Shown here one piece after another: positions 1 through 11,421 of a DNA stretch of 64,000 nucleotides. The DNA is from Letharia columbiana (lineage: Eukaryota; Ascomycota; Lecanoromycetes; Lecanorales; Parmeliaceae), in NCBI RefSeq assembly GCF_014066305.1, contig NW_023501059.1, positions 310,001 through 374,000 on the forward strand. Direction: 5' to 3'. The translations under genes were made by a program, and so were the position numbers. The notes under the pieces were generated by a model that ran no database searches, was not told the DNA's origin, and worked only from the letters and a program-made list of their open reading frames with translations. Every line of letters starts with the position of its first letter. Positions within the stretch are counted from its first letter, which is position 1.

Positions 1-1216
1 AAGCCCATCATGGCATCGTGCAACCCGAGACCGTTATTCAGCAACTCGAAAAGCGCTACGGCATGCCGAATCCCTACCTCTTCTTCTACTTCCGCGCTCT
101 CTGGACTGGGGATACTGCCCAAGATGCCCAGGAGACCGCTATCCCCAAAGCAGCAACAGAAGAGCGCCTACTCGCCATCGAAGGCAAAACCCTCGTCTCC
201 GATCACGCCGACACCGCGGTCCACCTTTTCGCTGAATACGACCGCCCGCTCCTAATAGAATTTCTCAAGTCCTCTCAGTCGTACGATCTAGCGCTCGCCT
301 CCAAAATGTGTGAAGAGCGCAAATACATACCCGAGCTTGTCTACCTCTTATCCAAAGAAGGGCGTACCACCAAAGCTTTGCGTTTGATCATCGAATCCCT
401 AAACGATGTATCCCAAGCCATATCCTTCGCCAAAGAACAGAATGATGCTAGTCTCTGGGACGACCTCCTCGACTACAGCATGAATAAACCTCGCTTCATC
501 CGTGGCCTACTTGAAGAAGTCGGCACCAGCATTGACCCACTCAAGCTCGTCAAGCGCATACCTCTAGGCTTGGAAATTGAAGGCCTGAGAGAAGGCTTGG
601 GCAGGATGCTGAGGGAGTACGAGGTACAAGAAAGTATCAGTGAAGGTGTAGCCAGAGTTCTACGGGGAGAAGTCAACGCCGCTATGCAGCAGCGAGGAAG
701 AGGACAGAGGATGGGCGTGCGCTTTGATGTTGCGAAACCTCACCATGACGAGTCTTCCGATCATCTTGACAGCAAGAAATCAAAGAACCCACCAAAGAAG
801 ATCCGGCCGGGCTATTGTGTCGGGTGTGGAGAAATGATCACTGAGCACGGTAAGTTGTCTTTCATATTTCGACTCCTATGCTGCCACACTTGCTGCCCGA
901 ATATTCAAACCTTCCCCGTTACTATCAAACTACGTGCCACGAGGCCTCACTGACGCCTTTCGTCCCCACAGACAAAGACATCCTAATCGCCTTCCCCTGC
1001 ACCCACATCTTCCATCTCCCCTGCCTGCTCAGATACGAGAAATCCGACGCTGAACTCCCAGACGTGCTCTCCACCTTCGGCACCCTCGACTCCGAAGACG
1101 AAGCTGGCTATGACAGGAGTATAGGGCCGAAGGTAGATCACGCTGCGTTATTGCGGACGGTGGTTGGGGAAGGCTGTCCGGTGGCGGAGCATCATATGGA
1201 TGATGGAGTGGGCTGA
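1..1216 (+). CDS. vps41: Vps41, HOPS complex subunit (3' part only)
   Basis: C-terminal part of Vps41, the HOPS subunit that with Vps39 tethers membranes to the vacuole and late endosome through Rab7/Ypt7. The gene is cut by the left edge; the frame is already open at base 3. Exons are 3-849 and 972-1216, separated by a GTAAGT...CACAG intron that keeps phase. The first ~240 residues are a helical clathrin-heavy-chain-like repeat with the family signatures FAKEQNDASLWDDLLDYS and KPRFIRGLLEEVGT. The tail is a RING-H2 finger: CVGC, then after the intron FPCTHIFHLPC, then GCPV. Fungal relatives as I recall them end the finger with a CPxC pair; here the last cysteine is alanine. Identity is secure from the clathrin-repeat region, which resembles animal VPS41 closely. 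Confidence 0.93.
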
Positions 1217-1854
1217 AGGTGTTCACTTGAGGGCTTGTTGGCGGTGATGTGATGCATAGCAAGGGGTTTGGGGCATATTATGGCGCAAAAACCGAAAGCA
1301 TTGGGTCCGAGCATAGTATCTTCAAGCAAATCAAAGTCGAGCATGTATGAGTGTTTATTTTCGTACACGAGCAGGCAAGTCATTAACAAAGGCAGCGATC
1401 TTACGCAATGAGGTTTTCGCCTTGTATGCACAAGCATTAGTTGCCTTGAGGGATTGTAACAGTGTCTGAACGATCTCAGGGCTTGTTTTCTACGTTCTTA
1501 TCGACATACTTTAAGAAGATCCTGCCATTACAACTGCCACTTCCTTGGGTAAATCACCTTTTCAGGCGTCACTGCATAACTAGGACGAATGATGGAAGCA
1601 AGTATGAATTGATCTATTAAGTCGTGACTAAGTGACGTTACAGACGGGAGACTCACGAGAGCCTTCCATTGTGGACGGCCACGAAGCTTGAGCGAAAGAA
1701 TAAAGAAGAGCAACGTTCAATAGGAACTGTGGCCATGCCGAACTAATCCGCGCCATGGTTACCATCCATGCATGCCACGAACAACATGATCTTGTATCAC
1801 ACACAAAGGAAGCCCGTCGACGTATCCGTGACCTTGGCCCCTACCCATGCCAGT
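1217..1854. other. Convergent intergenic region without a recognised gene
   Basis: This 638-base stretch separates the end of vps41 from the end of the minus-strand GPI-protein gene. Only short overlapping open frames occur on both strands and none has a domain or a believable splice pattern. It probably holds the 3' untranslated regions of the two converging genes. Confidence 0.6.
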
Positions 1855-3311
1855 CTAGATCAAGAAGGCAACGTTGGCAGCCAAAGCAACCAGGAGGGAG
1901 AGTACGAGCCCGGTGGAAACGGTGTACTCGGGGAGAGCACCGTTAGCAGAAACAATTGTGCCCGTTGTTGACCCGATTTCTGACACGACTAGGGATCCGG
2001 TGGTGGTGGTTGACGGGGTACCCGTCTCTGAAGAAGTGGATGTGGCCGTCGTAGTGGCTGAAACTGTGGGTGCAGAGCCGGTGGATGCTGGAGTTGCAAT
2101 GGTAGCGTTCGCCGAGATTGGTGCAGCAGCAGTCATTGATGACAGGGCGGCAGATGCTTGCGAGAGAGCTGATGACGCGGCTGATGGCATTACTTGCTGA
2201 ACGGCCGAGAGCGCAGCGGATGCCTGAGACAATGCGGCGGACGTATCAAAAGCTCCGGCTGCCTGAGGTACTTGCATAGGAAGGATTGTCGGGATTCCAG
2301 CAACGGTAGTCGAGATGGACGATTCCGGTCCGGCAGTGCAATACTCAGGGATCGAGGTAACAGTCACAGTCATGCTATCTATCCACCGAGTCAGCTCAAG
2401 TTCGTCCCATGTAAGGACCAATGAGGGTAGGGTGACTGACCATCACGGCCAACAAGGCCACCGAACTTGCGAGCGAGACGTGCCTCACGGACTTGATGGG
2501 CTGTATGATCTATCAGGCAAGGTTTGCAACTGGCGAGAGGGATGAGCATACCTTGAACGTTCTCACGAGCCTCGAGACCGACACGAGCGGCTTTGCTGGG
2601 CACTATGGAAACCAGTCGTTAGCACATGGTGTGCAAAGCGTGGAGAAGATGAGATCGAGAGGATTGTGCTTGGAAGACAAGTGCATGACGATGGGGATCA
2701 TTGGCACTGCTAGTGTGGGCAATGTTACCAGGCATCTCGGTTCTGAAATCCGATTTGCATTGGACATCACACTCAGTACCCGGCATCAGATCCCAGCAGA
2801 TGGCAGTGCAGTCACCGCTGGTAGCAGAGATCACCGTTCGTCGATTCAAGGCAACTTCGGATGTGGGGATAGATTTGGACGTAGACGTGGTAGGCATCGC
2901 TGTGTAGAAACTTCCACCACATTCAAAACCGCAATCAATATCGCCCTCATCGAAGTTACCCGTGCAGACGGCACTGCAGTCACCGCCGGTAGAAGAGACT
3001 ACCGTTGGCTGGTTCAAGGCAGCTTTGGAACTTGATGTCACTGTCGATATCACAACGGATGTGGATATGGATGTGGATGTGGATGTGGCAGGCATTGTTG
3101 TGGAGAAACCTTCAGAGCAGTAGACATCACAATCCGTGCCCGTGCCCAAGTCACTACTGGATAGGTCCCAGCAAATAGCAGTGCAGCCGTCATTGGTGAC
3201 AGTGACGACTGCTTGCCGTTTGGCGAGGACGGGCTTACCGGTTGCTTCGATGGCGTTGATGGTGCACACCAGGCTCACAAGGCCGAAGACGACGGACTTG
3301 GTGACACGCAT
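1855..3311 (-). CDS. Secreted GPI-anchored-like protein with three cysteine repeats
   Basis: Four exons, read leftward: 3311-2729, 2602-2552, 2500-2441 and 2378-1855, giving 405 residues. All three introns (126, 51 and 62 bases) have GT-AG ends and preserve phase; the first has a GCTAAC branch site. Residues 1-25 form a signal peptide. Three imperfect repeats follow, each with the pattern C-x3-C, a variable loop, C-x3-C, then an aromatic residue before TxMP: NDGCTAICWDL, GGDCSAVCTG and SGDCTAICWDL. The third repeat runs across the first splice junction. The C-terminal half is Ser/Thr/Ala-rich and ends in a hydrophobic run (LVLSLLVALAANVAFLI), as in GPI-anchored wall proteins. No catalytic domain is visible; a wall or adhesin-like role is inference. 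It is transcribed away from another GPI-protein gene. Confidence 0.75.
3057..3088. repeat. (TGGATG)n hexamer tract inside the cysteine-repeat gene
   Basis: About five imperfect copies of the hexamer. On the coding (minus) strand they encode an alternating Thr-Ser run between the first and second cysteine repeats, so copy-number change would lengthen or shorten a linker without shifting frame. Confidence 0.8.
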
Positions 3312-4091
3312 CTTGCCGAAGGTGATGAGGTTGATGGATGCTAAGAAGAATGTTCAGGTAGTGTAGTAGAGCTTGAGCGATAATATGGGCTGTAGTGGTG
3401 GTTGAAGAGCAATGTTGTGAGTGAGCAAGATATGCGATGTTGAGGAAAGAAAAATCGTTGAGCGGTTGAGGAAATATAAACAACCAAACCACGCTAATAG
3501 CAACGCAGCTTCCCGACTACCAGCAAATACGGCACGCAGGTACGCGGCCCATTAATTCTACCCCTACGAAGATACACATGCTACGGACATGCAATTGCAG
3601 GTATACGTCGTGATAAGGATGGCTCATTAAGTGCAGTAAACACGCGTAGAAAGAGAACCTTCTGGAGCATCGTGATCATGGTAGTCGCTTTTCGTCCCAA
3701 TGCTAAAGGTTCACATTTTGGAACTGTAGTCAGCCCCCCTCGAGGATAGCAGCTCGGTCAGAGTCCGGGCGTTCGTGCTTGCAGGAAGGAACTGCTGCTG
3801 AATTCATGCGTTGTTGAGACGAACGCGGGAATCAAGTTCTGGCAGTTGCTGCTGTATTGATGACGAGTACTCACCCAAGCCGAGGTTTCTTTCGTCAGCA
3901 GCTTAAAGTCCTTTCTTCTTGCCCAACTCTTCCTCTTCTTTACATCTTCACCATCTCTCTCTCTCTCTCTCTCTCATCCTTCAGTCACTCGTTTACAGCC
4001 ACCCACTTCTCTTGGTGCTTTGCAGTCAATTGATTGCCTTCTTGAAGATCCTTGGTTACTCATCAGCGTGCGTATGTCAGTTGCAGCCATC
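3312..4091. promoter_or_regulatory. Divergent promoter region between two GPI-protein genes, with a (CT)n tract
   Basis: This 780-base spacer lies between two genes for GPI-anchored-like proteins read in opposite directions, so it probably carries both promoters. The clearest element is a pyrimidine tract, (CT)n at 3955-3975, about 115 bases before the mucin-like gene's ATG. CT-rich tracts are common near fungal transcription starts. No specific factor site can be named. Confidence 0.5.
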
Positions 4092-6914
4092 ATGCATCTC
4101 GTCAAGTCTTTGTTCGTCGTGGCATTGGCCACTCCATTGGTGGTAGCCGGACCGAGAGGTCAGCGGCCTCCGAATTCCATTGACAGAGCCTGAGTTGCTG
4201 ACATTCCACATAGCCAACGGCCTTCGTCGACGTGCAGGAGATGGTGAGCCTCCCACTGCCCTCAGCTCACTCCTATGGCTCCTTCACTCTGCACTCTCAT
4301 ACACACCAACTCCACGCAAAGAATTCTTTTGCAGAGTTGCCTAAGCCATTTTTGGTGCAAAGTCTGCACCATCTGACGCCAGGACAATGCTCTCCTCTTT
4401 CTTGCACTCCGACCTGCACCAACCTCATCTCCGGCCTTTGCTGACCAACCTGTGCAAAATCAGATGATAACTCCTCGTCTCTATCAACCACAGACTTGAC
4501 ACCCAGCTCATCCGCATCTGCAAACGGCCAGCCATCTGTGATTTTGATTGGAACAGCACCGCTTGGTACTGGCATATCTTCAGCACCTGGGACTACACAA
4601 GCAGTTGTGATCACCGATGTGTATGTTCAATTCCTCCTCAGCTCTCTATACTCAAGCTGACTTGAAGAGCAGTGTCTACACAACCTTGACCACTTGCCCA
4701 GTCACCAGCCTTGTCACTTCTGGCAGCACGTCGTTCGAGGAGATCACGACTACCATCTCAACCGTTACCCGTACTTCAACGTCCACGCTCTGTACCAAAT
4801 GTGTTGCACCTCCAAGTAAACCAGCATTGTCTTCAAGCTCACCAAGGGAAACGGCCGCAACTTCTTTGCCGTCTTCCATCATTTATTCTTTGTCACAACC
4901 ATCGTCAAGCCTGCCATCAATCTCGAGATCCTCGACTGCTGAAGTGCCTGGTACTGGCGTGCTTTCAGCCATCCTTTTCACAAATACCATTCCGGTGATT
5001 CCACTGCAAACAGCGATTTCTAGCAAGCCAGAAGTGCCCAACACTGCAACTTCTCCAAGCAAGAGTCCCGTCTTCCCCAGCTTCGTCTCTTTGACCGTCT
5101 CGGCTGCGTCAAGTGTCTCAAGCACTCTTGAATTTCCAGGATACGGCATTGTACCATCTCCAACCAGCACTCCCGGTTCACCAAGAGAAGAGATTTTTTC
5201 CAACGCTACACCTTCAATCATCCCTGTCTACACTGCAGCGTTACTCGGCAATGCATATGGTGGTGGCTTCGTCAGCACTCCATCCGTCTATGTGACCAAA
5301 CTGCCATACCCCAACAGCCCATCCTCAGGCGTTCCTCCTGGGTATGGATCAGGGTCGTCCACTACCATCATCGGAAACAATTTCACAGCAGTGTTCCCCA
5401 GCTCGGAAGCCTTTTCGACCTCAGCAGCTGGCCCACAAAGCACAACCGAGATAGGGATTTCTGCCTTTACTGCCACCATTGCATCAAACGTCAGCGGCCT
5501 GATCGGCACCCAGGGTGCCTCGACCATCGCTGCTACAATTTCCGGAAACGAAGGCTCCACTCCAACGTTCATTTCGCTATCACCGTTTGGTGGAGAAGTA
5601 GGCCAAGAGTCTGGTTCCCCTGCTATTCCCACTGTGGTACCCATCGAAGTACCGAGCAGTCCCGGCTCTGCTATCGTTGGAACTGAAGCCAATATAGCCT
5701 CGACTGCTACAACGCCTGCTCAGAGAGGCAACTCTGGATCTAGTGGTGCCATCGGCGTCACCGCTCTTATCGCAGCTACGTCACTTGCCGGAGCCTTGAA
5801 TGCTGAGGTCAACCAAGTGAGCAATGCAGTGCTGTCTTCGTTGACGGCCGCTGGTGTCCCAACTTCATCACTCAACGTACAGGTGGCTGTTGTCGGCTCT
5901 TCTACCACATCGATCATCGGCTCGTCAGGCGAGACAGCAGAGTCCAGCTTCCCTACCTCAGCGCTCATCGGAGGTGCTGGTATCCTATCTACCGTGGCCA
6001 CTATATCTCCACTTGGTGCAGGACCGTCCAGCTTTCAAGCCATCACTGCAGCAGAGAACGCTACCAGCTCGACTACATCAGGAATCGGATTGGCAGGCGC
6101 AATAGGATCTTCCGTCGTCCCGGCCGCCACAGTCGCTGGTGTTATTCTAAGCCCAACCTTCTCCAGCAGCGGTATCAACATTGAGGCAACTCCTGCTAGC
6201 AATCTGACTTCAGGCGAAATCGGTGCCACTATCATTCCATCTCTACCAGCCGAGCAAAGTGCTGGGCCCGTGGTCACTTTGGCTGTTGGATCATCCGCAG
6301 AGCAGACTCTAGCTGCTGGTCAATCCGCTACTTCGATGCCAACACCAATCATCGTCGCCAACGGTAGCACAGCCCTCGCTGTCGTTCCATCGCCTGTCGT
6401 TGGTGCCAATGGTCTGACCTCACTCGCTGTCTTTTCGACACCCATAGCTCCTGCTGCTGGTGTGACTATGCCTGCTGTCCTCTTGACACCTATCGTAGGC
6501 GCCAACGGTCTCACATCACTCGCTGTCGTTGCCACACCTGTCGTCGGCGCCAATGGCTTGACATCGCTGGCTATTGGGTTCGAGACCGAGACTATTCCAA
6601 CTGCTGGCCAATCCAACAGTGCACCTACTCCAATAGAAGGGTTTGTCGTCGTCCAACCACCAGCCTTTTCACCGCAAGTCTCCGGAAGTATCCCCAACCA
6701 AGCCAATATCGCTGCCTCTGGTGTCGTCAACGTCGTTTTGCCGTCCGGATCCGCCGAGTCCCCAGTATCTGGAGACAGTGGAAGTGGCAACTACAGCATC
6801 CACGTTTTGCTTAACCCTACAGCTGCCTCTCAATTCCAAGGCTCTGCTGTCAGAATTTCTCTTGGTTTTGGGGTTGGTTTGTTCGGATTGATGATGTTCC
6901 TTATTCTCTTGTGA
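4092..6914 (+). CDS. Large mucin-like GPI-anchored wall protein
   Basis: The ATG at 4092 opens a signal peptide (MHLVKSLFVVALATPLVVAG). Firm exons are 4092-4158, 4214-4243 and 4673-6914; introns 4159-4213 and 4621-4672 have consensus ends. Between 4244 and 4620 two acceptors compete. Using the one before 4464 gives an uninterrupted 831-residue protein. Using the stronger-looking TTTTGCAG acceptor before 4335 adds a cysteine-rich segment in the same frame, but that segment contains a TGA at 4442-4444. After a short motif (VVYTTLTTCPVTS) seen in fungal wall proteins come about 700 Ser/Thr/Ala/Gly-rich residues, then a hydrophobic C-terminus (SLGFGVGLFGLMMFLILL) typical of a GPI signal. The product is probably heavily O-glycosylated; adhesion or wall structure is inference. 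Confidence 0.75.
6396..6575 (+). repeat. Three 36-base coding repeats (VVGANGLTSLAV)
   Basis: Near-identical 12-residue units lie at 6396-6431, 6492-6527 and 6540-6575, all in the reading frame of the mucin-like gene: VVGANGLTSLAV, IVGANGLTSLAV and VVGANGLTSLAI. The DNA copies differ mainly at third codon positions, which suggests the repeat is maintained at protein level. Confidence 0.85.
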
Positions 6915-7592
6915 GCGACATGTCTAAGTCACTGGTGCGAGGCGTGAGAACATGGGTTAGATGATAGATAGGTGGGTTCATCGCTATGGGAGTCGGAGGA
7001 TTTGCTTTGCTTTTTCGCTGCTTTATACAAGAAGATGTCTTCTGACAAGAGCGGTATCTTATCAGCATTGTTTACTCCCTAATCACGGTGGAGAGGGCTG
7101 GCCATATAGCATAGATAGCACGACTTCATTCTCAATCTAGTGGTTCACTTCATGATCTCCTTTTTGCGTGACCTGAGCTTTGCCTCCTTCAGCTCGCAAT
7201 GCCATCAACATGAAAAAGTGCAGTGTCTCGTCCTCCAGCCTTAATTTTGACCTCATCTTCCACAGGCGCCACTTTTTAGTACGGTCCTGAGTCTTTCTTG
7301 GTATTCAATGGACACATTGGCTCCCATAATCTCTAAAATTATGGAGCCTGATCTTTTGGAAGGCCAGTGCTACGACACTGCTCAATGTATCTCCAGTGGA
7401 AACCTGCTGCATTTTGGGAGTAGTGCAGAGCGTGGCGGCCAAGATAGCGATGCAGGCCTAAGACCACGCCTGTGTTCTGCCGGTGTATGCCCTCTTACAA
7501 AAGGGCCATCTGAACGATGGTACATCCAAAGCCAGCTCATCTTCTTTCCCGCCAACCTCGACGAAGATCCTGAATCTCGAACGACCGAAGCT
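6915..7592. other. Convergent intergenic region
   Basis: The 3' flanks of the mucin-like gene (plus) and prefoldin subunit 6 (minus). No open frame here shows a domain or a plausible intron pattern; the longer plus-strand frame reaching 7967 is the complement of the prefoldin gene. Confidence 0.6.
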
Positions 7593-8088
7593 CTATTCCT
7601 GGCCTTGCATCTGCGTCTGCAACTGATACACCTCCATCTTCTTGCTCTCGCTCTCGGTCTGCGTCTCCTGGATCTGCTTCTCCAACCGCTTGATCTCCCG
7701 ATCGATGAAGTCGAGGCGGCCTTCGACGGCCATGACGGCTTCGCTGCGCTCTTGTTTCAGGAGGACCGGGCCGACGAGCTTGTAGATGGCGGAGGTGGAG
7801 GGGAGGGTGGAGAATTCCTTCGCGGGTGTCAGTGGTGCGGACGATGGACGGGGACGGGGAAGCGGGGTAGAAAGTATGGGGAGAACGTGCACCTTTTGGA
7901 CGCCTTTGTTCTCTTGCTGTTGGGACTCGAGGCGCTGGCGGGCGGAGACGGTTGTTTGGAGGTCTGAGGCAGGATTGGGAATTAGCAGATGCGGTTTGCG
8001 TGGAAGGTTGTGGGGCATGAGGTCTACCTGTTTGGATCTTTTGATAGGCGTCTGAAAGCTCTTGGAGCTTCTTTTGGTCTTCTGCCAT
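7593..8088 (-). CDS. pfd6: Prefoldin subunit 6 (Gim1/Yke2 type)
   Basis: A beta-type subunit of the prefoldin hexamer, which binds nascent actin and tubulin and passes them to the cytosolic chaperonin. Exons read leftward are 8088-8028, 7963-7893 and 7817-7593, giving 118 residues, the usual size. Both introns are GT-AG and phase-consistent. The N-terminal helix (MAEDQKKLQELSDAYQKIQT) and C-terminal helix form the coiled-coil tentacle; between them is the beta-hairpin core with the family signature YKLVGPVLLKQE. The start is the ATG that opens the coiled coil; longer frames further upstream are not prefoldin-like. The gene is divergent from vps4. Confidence 0.9.
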
Positions 8089-8486
8089 ATCGTAAGTGGG
8101 ACATCTAGTCTTTGAAGGCAGAGTCGATAATTCGATATCCATAGGGCTGACCGTGGGGTGGCGTCATCGGCTTGGCGCGTGTTTACCCACTCTCCTGCTT
8201 TGGCTCTTCGCTTGCTACTGTATTGTTGCCGCAACAACAACAACAATAACAGACTGCTTGACACTCGAGAATCCTAGTTTTATACACTCCGTGCTCAGCG
8301 CTACATAGAAGTTCAAGCGCTCTTAAGTTCTCAGTTCTAGATCCCACCTTAAAAAGCTCAAGAGCTCTATCTCTGGGCAACGGTCCCATTCAACGAACTA
8401 AGACCATATCTCTCGAAGAGAAAAAAGCAACGACCGTCACAAGAAGAGCTTAGACGTATCCGCTTTCCTTCGTATCGCTAGCGAAA
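8089..8486. promoter_or_regulatory. Bidirectional promoter region of pfd6 and vps4
   Basis: A 398-base spacer between two housekeeping genes read outward, so both promoters and 5' untranslated regions must lie here. It contains a short CAA-repeat tract near 8230-8250. No TATA box stands out. Confidence 0.55.
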
Positions 8487-9988
8487 ATGAGTAACACAGA
8501 TTTCCTCGGCCGGGCGATCGAGGTCGTGAATAAAGCCATCGAGAATGACACTGCAGGCGAATATGAGAAGGCGTACCAGCTATACTATCAGGCCTTGGAG
8601 TTGTTTATGTTGGCATTAAAATGGGAGAAGAATGTCAAGTCGAAGGAGACGATAAGGGCCGCGGCAGGTGGATATATGGAGAGGGCGGAGAAGCTGAAGA
8701 CGCATCTGGCGGAGGGCGACAAGAGCAATAAGAAAAAACCGGCAGCGGTGGGGAGTAACGGGAAGGTATCAGGAAGTGGGGGAAAAGGGAAGTGAGTGTT
8801 TCAATCTTTCTACTTAAAGCGGTCCAAGCGGTGCTACGCAATAGGAGACTAATTCTCAGGCGCTCCAGGGACGATGATGACGATGACGGAGATCCCGAGG
8901 CCAAGAAGTTACGAGGGGCACTCGCAGGGGCTATATTGACTGACAAGCCGAACATCAAGTGGGAAGATGTGGCAGGTCTGGAGCAGGCAAAAGAAGCGCT
9001 GAAAGAGGCCGTCATTCTGCCCATAAAGTTTCCACATCTGTTTGTCGGCAAGCGCCAGCCTTGGAAGGGCATATTACTCTACGGGCCACCAGGGACTGGT
9101 AAATCATATCTGGCGAAAGCAGTGGCTACAGAGGCAAATAGTACCTTCTTCAGTGTGAGCAGTAGTGACCTTGTCTCAAAATGGATGGGTGAGAGCGAGA
9201 GGTCAGCTTTCCGGTTTCGCAGTTCTCAGTGAAAATCAAAGTAGCTAACAGGCATCTCCAGATTAGTGAAGCAACTTTTCAACATGGCCCGCGAAAACAA
9301 ACCCTCAATCATCTTCATTGACGAAGTCGACGCCCTCTGCGGCCCCCGTGGTGAAGGCGAGTCCGAGGCCTCGCGACGCATAAAAACCGAACTACTCGTC
9401 CAAATGGACGGTGTGGGTCGGGACTCCAAGGGGGTTCTTATCCTCGGTGCTACAAACATCCCTTGGCAACTTGATGGTGCGATACGGCGGCGGTTCCAAC
9501 GAAGAGTGCATATAAGTCTGCCAGATCTGCCGGGAAGGATGAGAATGTTTGAGATGAGCGTTGGCACCACGCCGTGCGATCTGAAATCGGAGGATTTTAA
9601 GACGTTAGGGCAGCTGAGTGAGGGTTATTCTGGTAGTGATATCAGTATTGCAGTGCAGGATGCCTTGATGCAGCCTGTGAGGAAGATTCAGACTGCTACG
9701 CATTACAAGAAGGTATAATTTGTCCACTTCCAAATTCGCGAGGCTTTTATTGACGATATTGACTAGGCCACGGTCGACGGAGTTGAGAAGCTAACGCCTT
9801 GCTCTCCTGGCGACGCCGGTGCCATGGAGATGTCATGGACAGAAGTTGAATCAGACAAGCTGCTCGAACCGCCACTTGTTCTAAAAGACTTTGTCAAGGC
9901 TGTCAAGGGAGCGAGGCCGACGGTCAGCGCGGAAGATATCAAGAGGAGCGCCGAGTGGACAGCAGAGTTTGGCAGCGAAGGGGCATAA
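8487..9988 (+). CDS. vps4: Vps4, AAA ATPase of the ESCRT pathway
   Basis: Vps4 disassembles ESCRT-III filaments during multivesicular body formation and other membrane scission. Exons 8487-8791, 8860-9201, 9262-9712 and 9767-9988 join in phase to give 439 residues, close to the yeast length. Domains in order: an N-terminal MIT domain (about 1-75) that binds ESCRT-III tails; an acidic linker; the AAA module with Walker A GPPGTGKS (about 177-184), Walker [12 protein letters not shown], the arginine-containing [14 protein letters not shown] segment and sensor motif [10 protein letters not shown]; then a beta domain and a C-terminal helix ending [13 protein letters not shown]. All catalytic motifs are intact. 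It shares a divergent promoter with prefoldin subunit 6. It works downstream of the endosomal route served by Vps41, whose gene is nearby. Confidence 0.96.
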
Positions 9989-11421
9989 AGATTTATTTCA
10001 TGTGGCATTCCCCACATCATGAATAAGCAAGGCGTTGGTGGGCCAGGGTATGGAGCATTATTAGGTGTATGGGGCATTCGATATTGACTGACTGCTTGTC
10101 TACACAACGACATCCAAAAGGATCTTGGCTCCACAGTCCCGTCTGCCACCTCTCCTCCATTTGACTGTACCTCGTTCCAGCCACCACTGTTCTCCGGCTT
10201 CTCAGCCAGAGACCTCGTGGTACCGCTGCCATTTCAATGACAGGACTCGTCTACTTCCATTGTTAGTGAGGACGGTGCTTGCTAGATCTACTTCGGATTT
10301 TCCATGCACGTTCGATCAACTCGTCTGGCGAAAGCTCTCATACACTTAACGTTTGCAAACCGCATGCCATGTCCTGGCATCACAAGTCGATATCCCACCG
10401 TCCAGCACTTGTCTAAGATTACTTGATCACGAATAACGTACATACATGGAGATAACGTGGACGAAGAAAGGATAGGCTTAGCGAACTTGGCACGTCTAAT
10501 GCAATTCCCGAGACCCTTGCTCCGTGAGCCTCCAGTAGATAGTATAACAACGGGAAATCCTCAAGCGAAATAGTGGACATACAAATCGAGGAATAAACGC
10601 AGCTGCACCATCTTTACAGCAAGCGTTTGACTCGATGGCCAAATCCTACTGAGTGAGGGTGGCTAAAAGTTGAGGCAAGAAGTTGACTGTGATCTGTAGA
10701 GTACTGGCCCGGGTCGACTCGGGAAGCTGCATCGGTCACACGCTCACACATCTGTACCTTCCTTCCTTTACTCTTTTCTCTTTTCTCTTTTCCTCCTTTG
10801 CCAGGGCCGCTCTCAGCTCCTTCGCTTAGTCGAAGGGGTCTATCCTTCTAAATGTCTCTGTCATCTATGCAACGTAGCGAAGGATAATCGCCGATGTTAT
10901 GGACGGGCCCTTTCCTGAGAAGGCCTGAGGAGGCCTGAGCACGAAGTCATGTGAGAATGCTCCATATACTGCACTTCGCAGACATGTTTTCGGGGCCAAT
11001 CAGCACATAGATGCGTCTACTGACCAATCGCAAGCATACGCCTCTTCATGCGGCCGGAGGACTCAGCTTGCATACATGCTGCAAATCTTCAATCCGAGGC
11101 ATATCTCAAGCGCCAACTATTCTCTTTCCTCTTTTCCCCGCTTCCAGTCTGTCCATACAGCTCCTCCAATCCAGCCGCTCTGACTATCTGATTATCTGAA
11201 CTCTGCACAATCTCCGAAGACCCAGACGGTCACCGTCTGCCCCTACGTTCTTCCTGATAAAGGAGCTGGAGGAGGTGCTGGGCATATAATGCGTATTGCC
11301 GTCGTCTCAATCAGTCAAGCTCGATGCTAGCTTACTACATATAACATATTAGTGTTGCCCACATATCTTTCTCTACACCTCTTCTTTCTCCCATGAGCAT
11401 CTGTCCCCTGAGAGAGCCGTC
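9989..11421. other. 1.4-kb intergenic region before the P450
   Basis: No supported gene. A direct repeat, GGCCTGAGGAGGCCTGAG, lies near 10922-10940. A TATA-like ATATAAT lies near 11284, about 135 bases before the P450 start. The rest presumably includes the vps4 terminator and P450 promoter. Confidence 0.5.

Noticed and set aside
4442..4444. TGA as a selenocysteine codon in the mucin-like gene
   Set aside because: Ascomycetes lack the selenocysteine machinery, and a simple alternative acceptor removes the codon while keeping the frame.
7308..7967. Plus-strand 219-codon frame over the prefoldin gene
   Set aside because: It is the complement of pfd6, with biased composition from the opposite strand and no family match.
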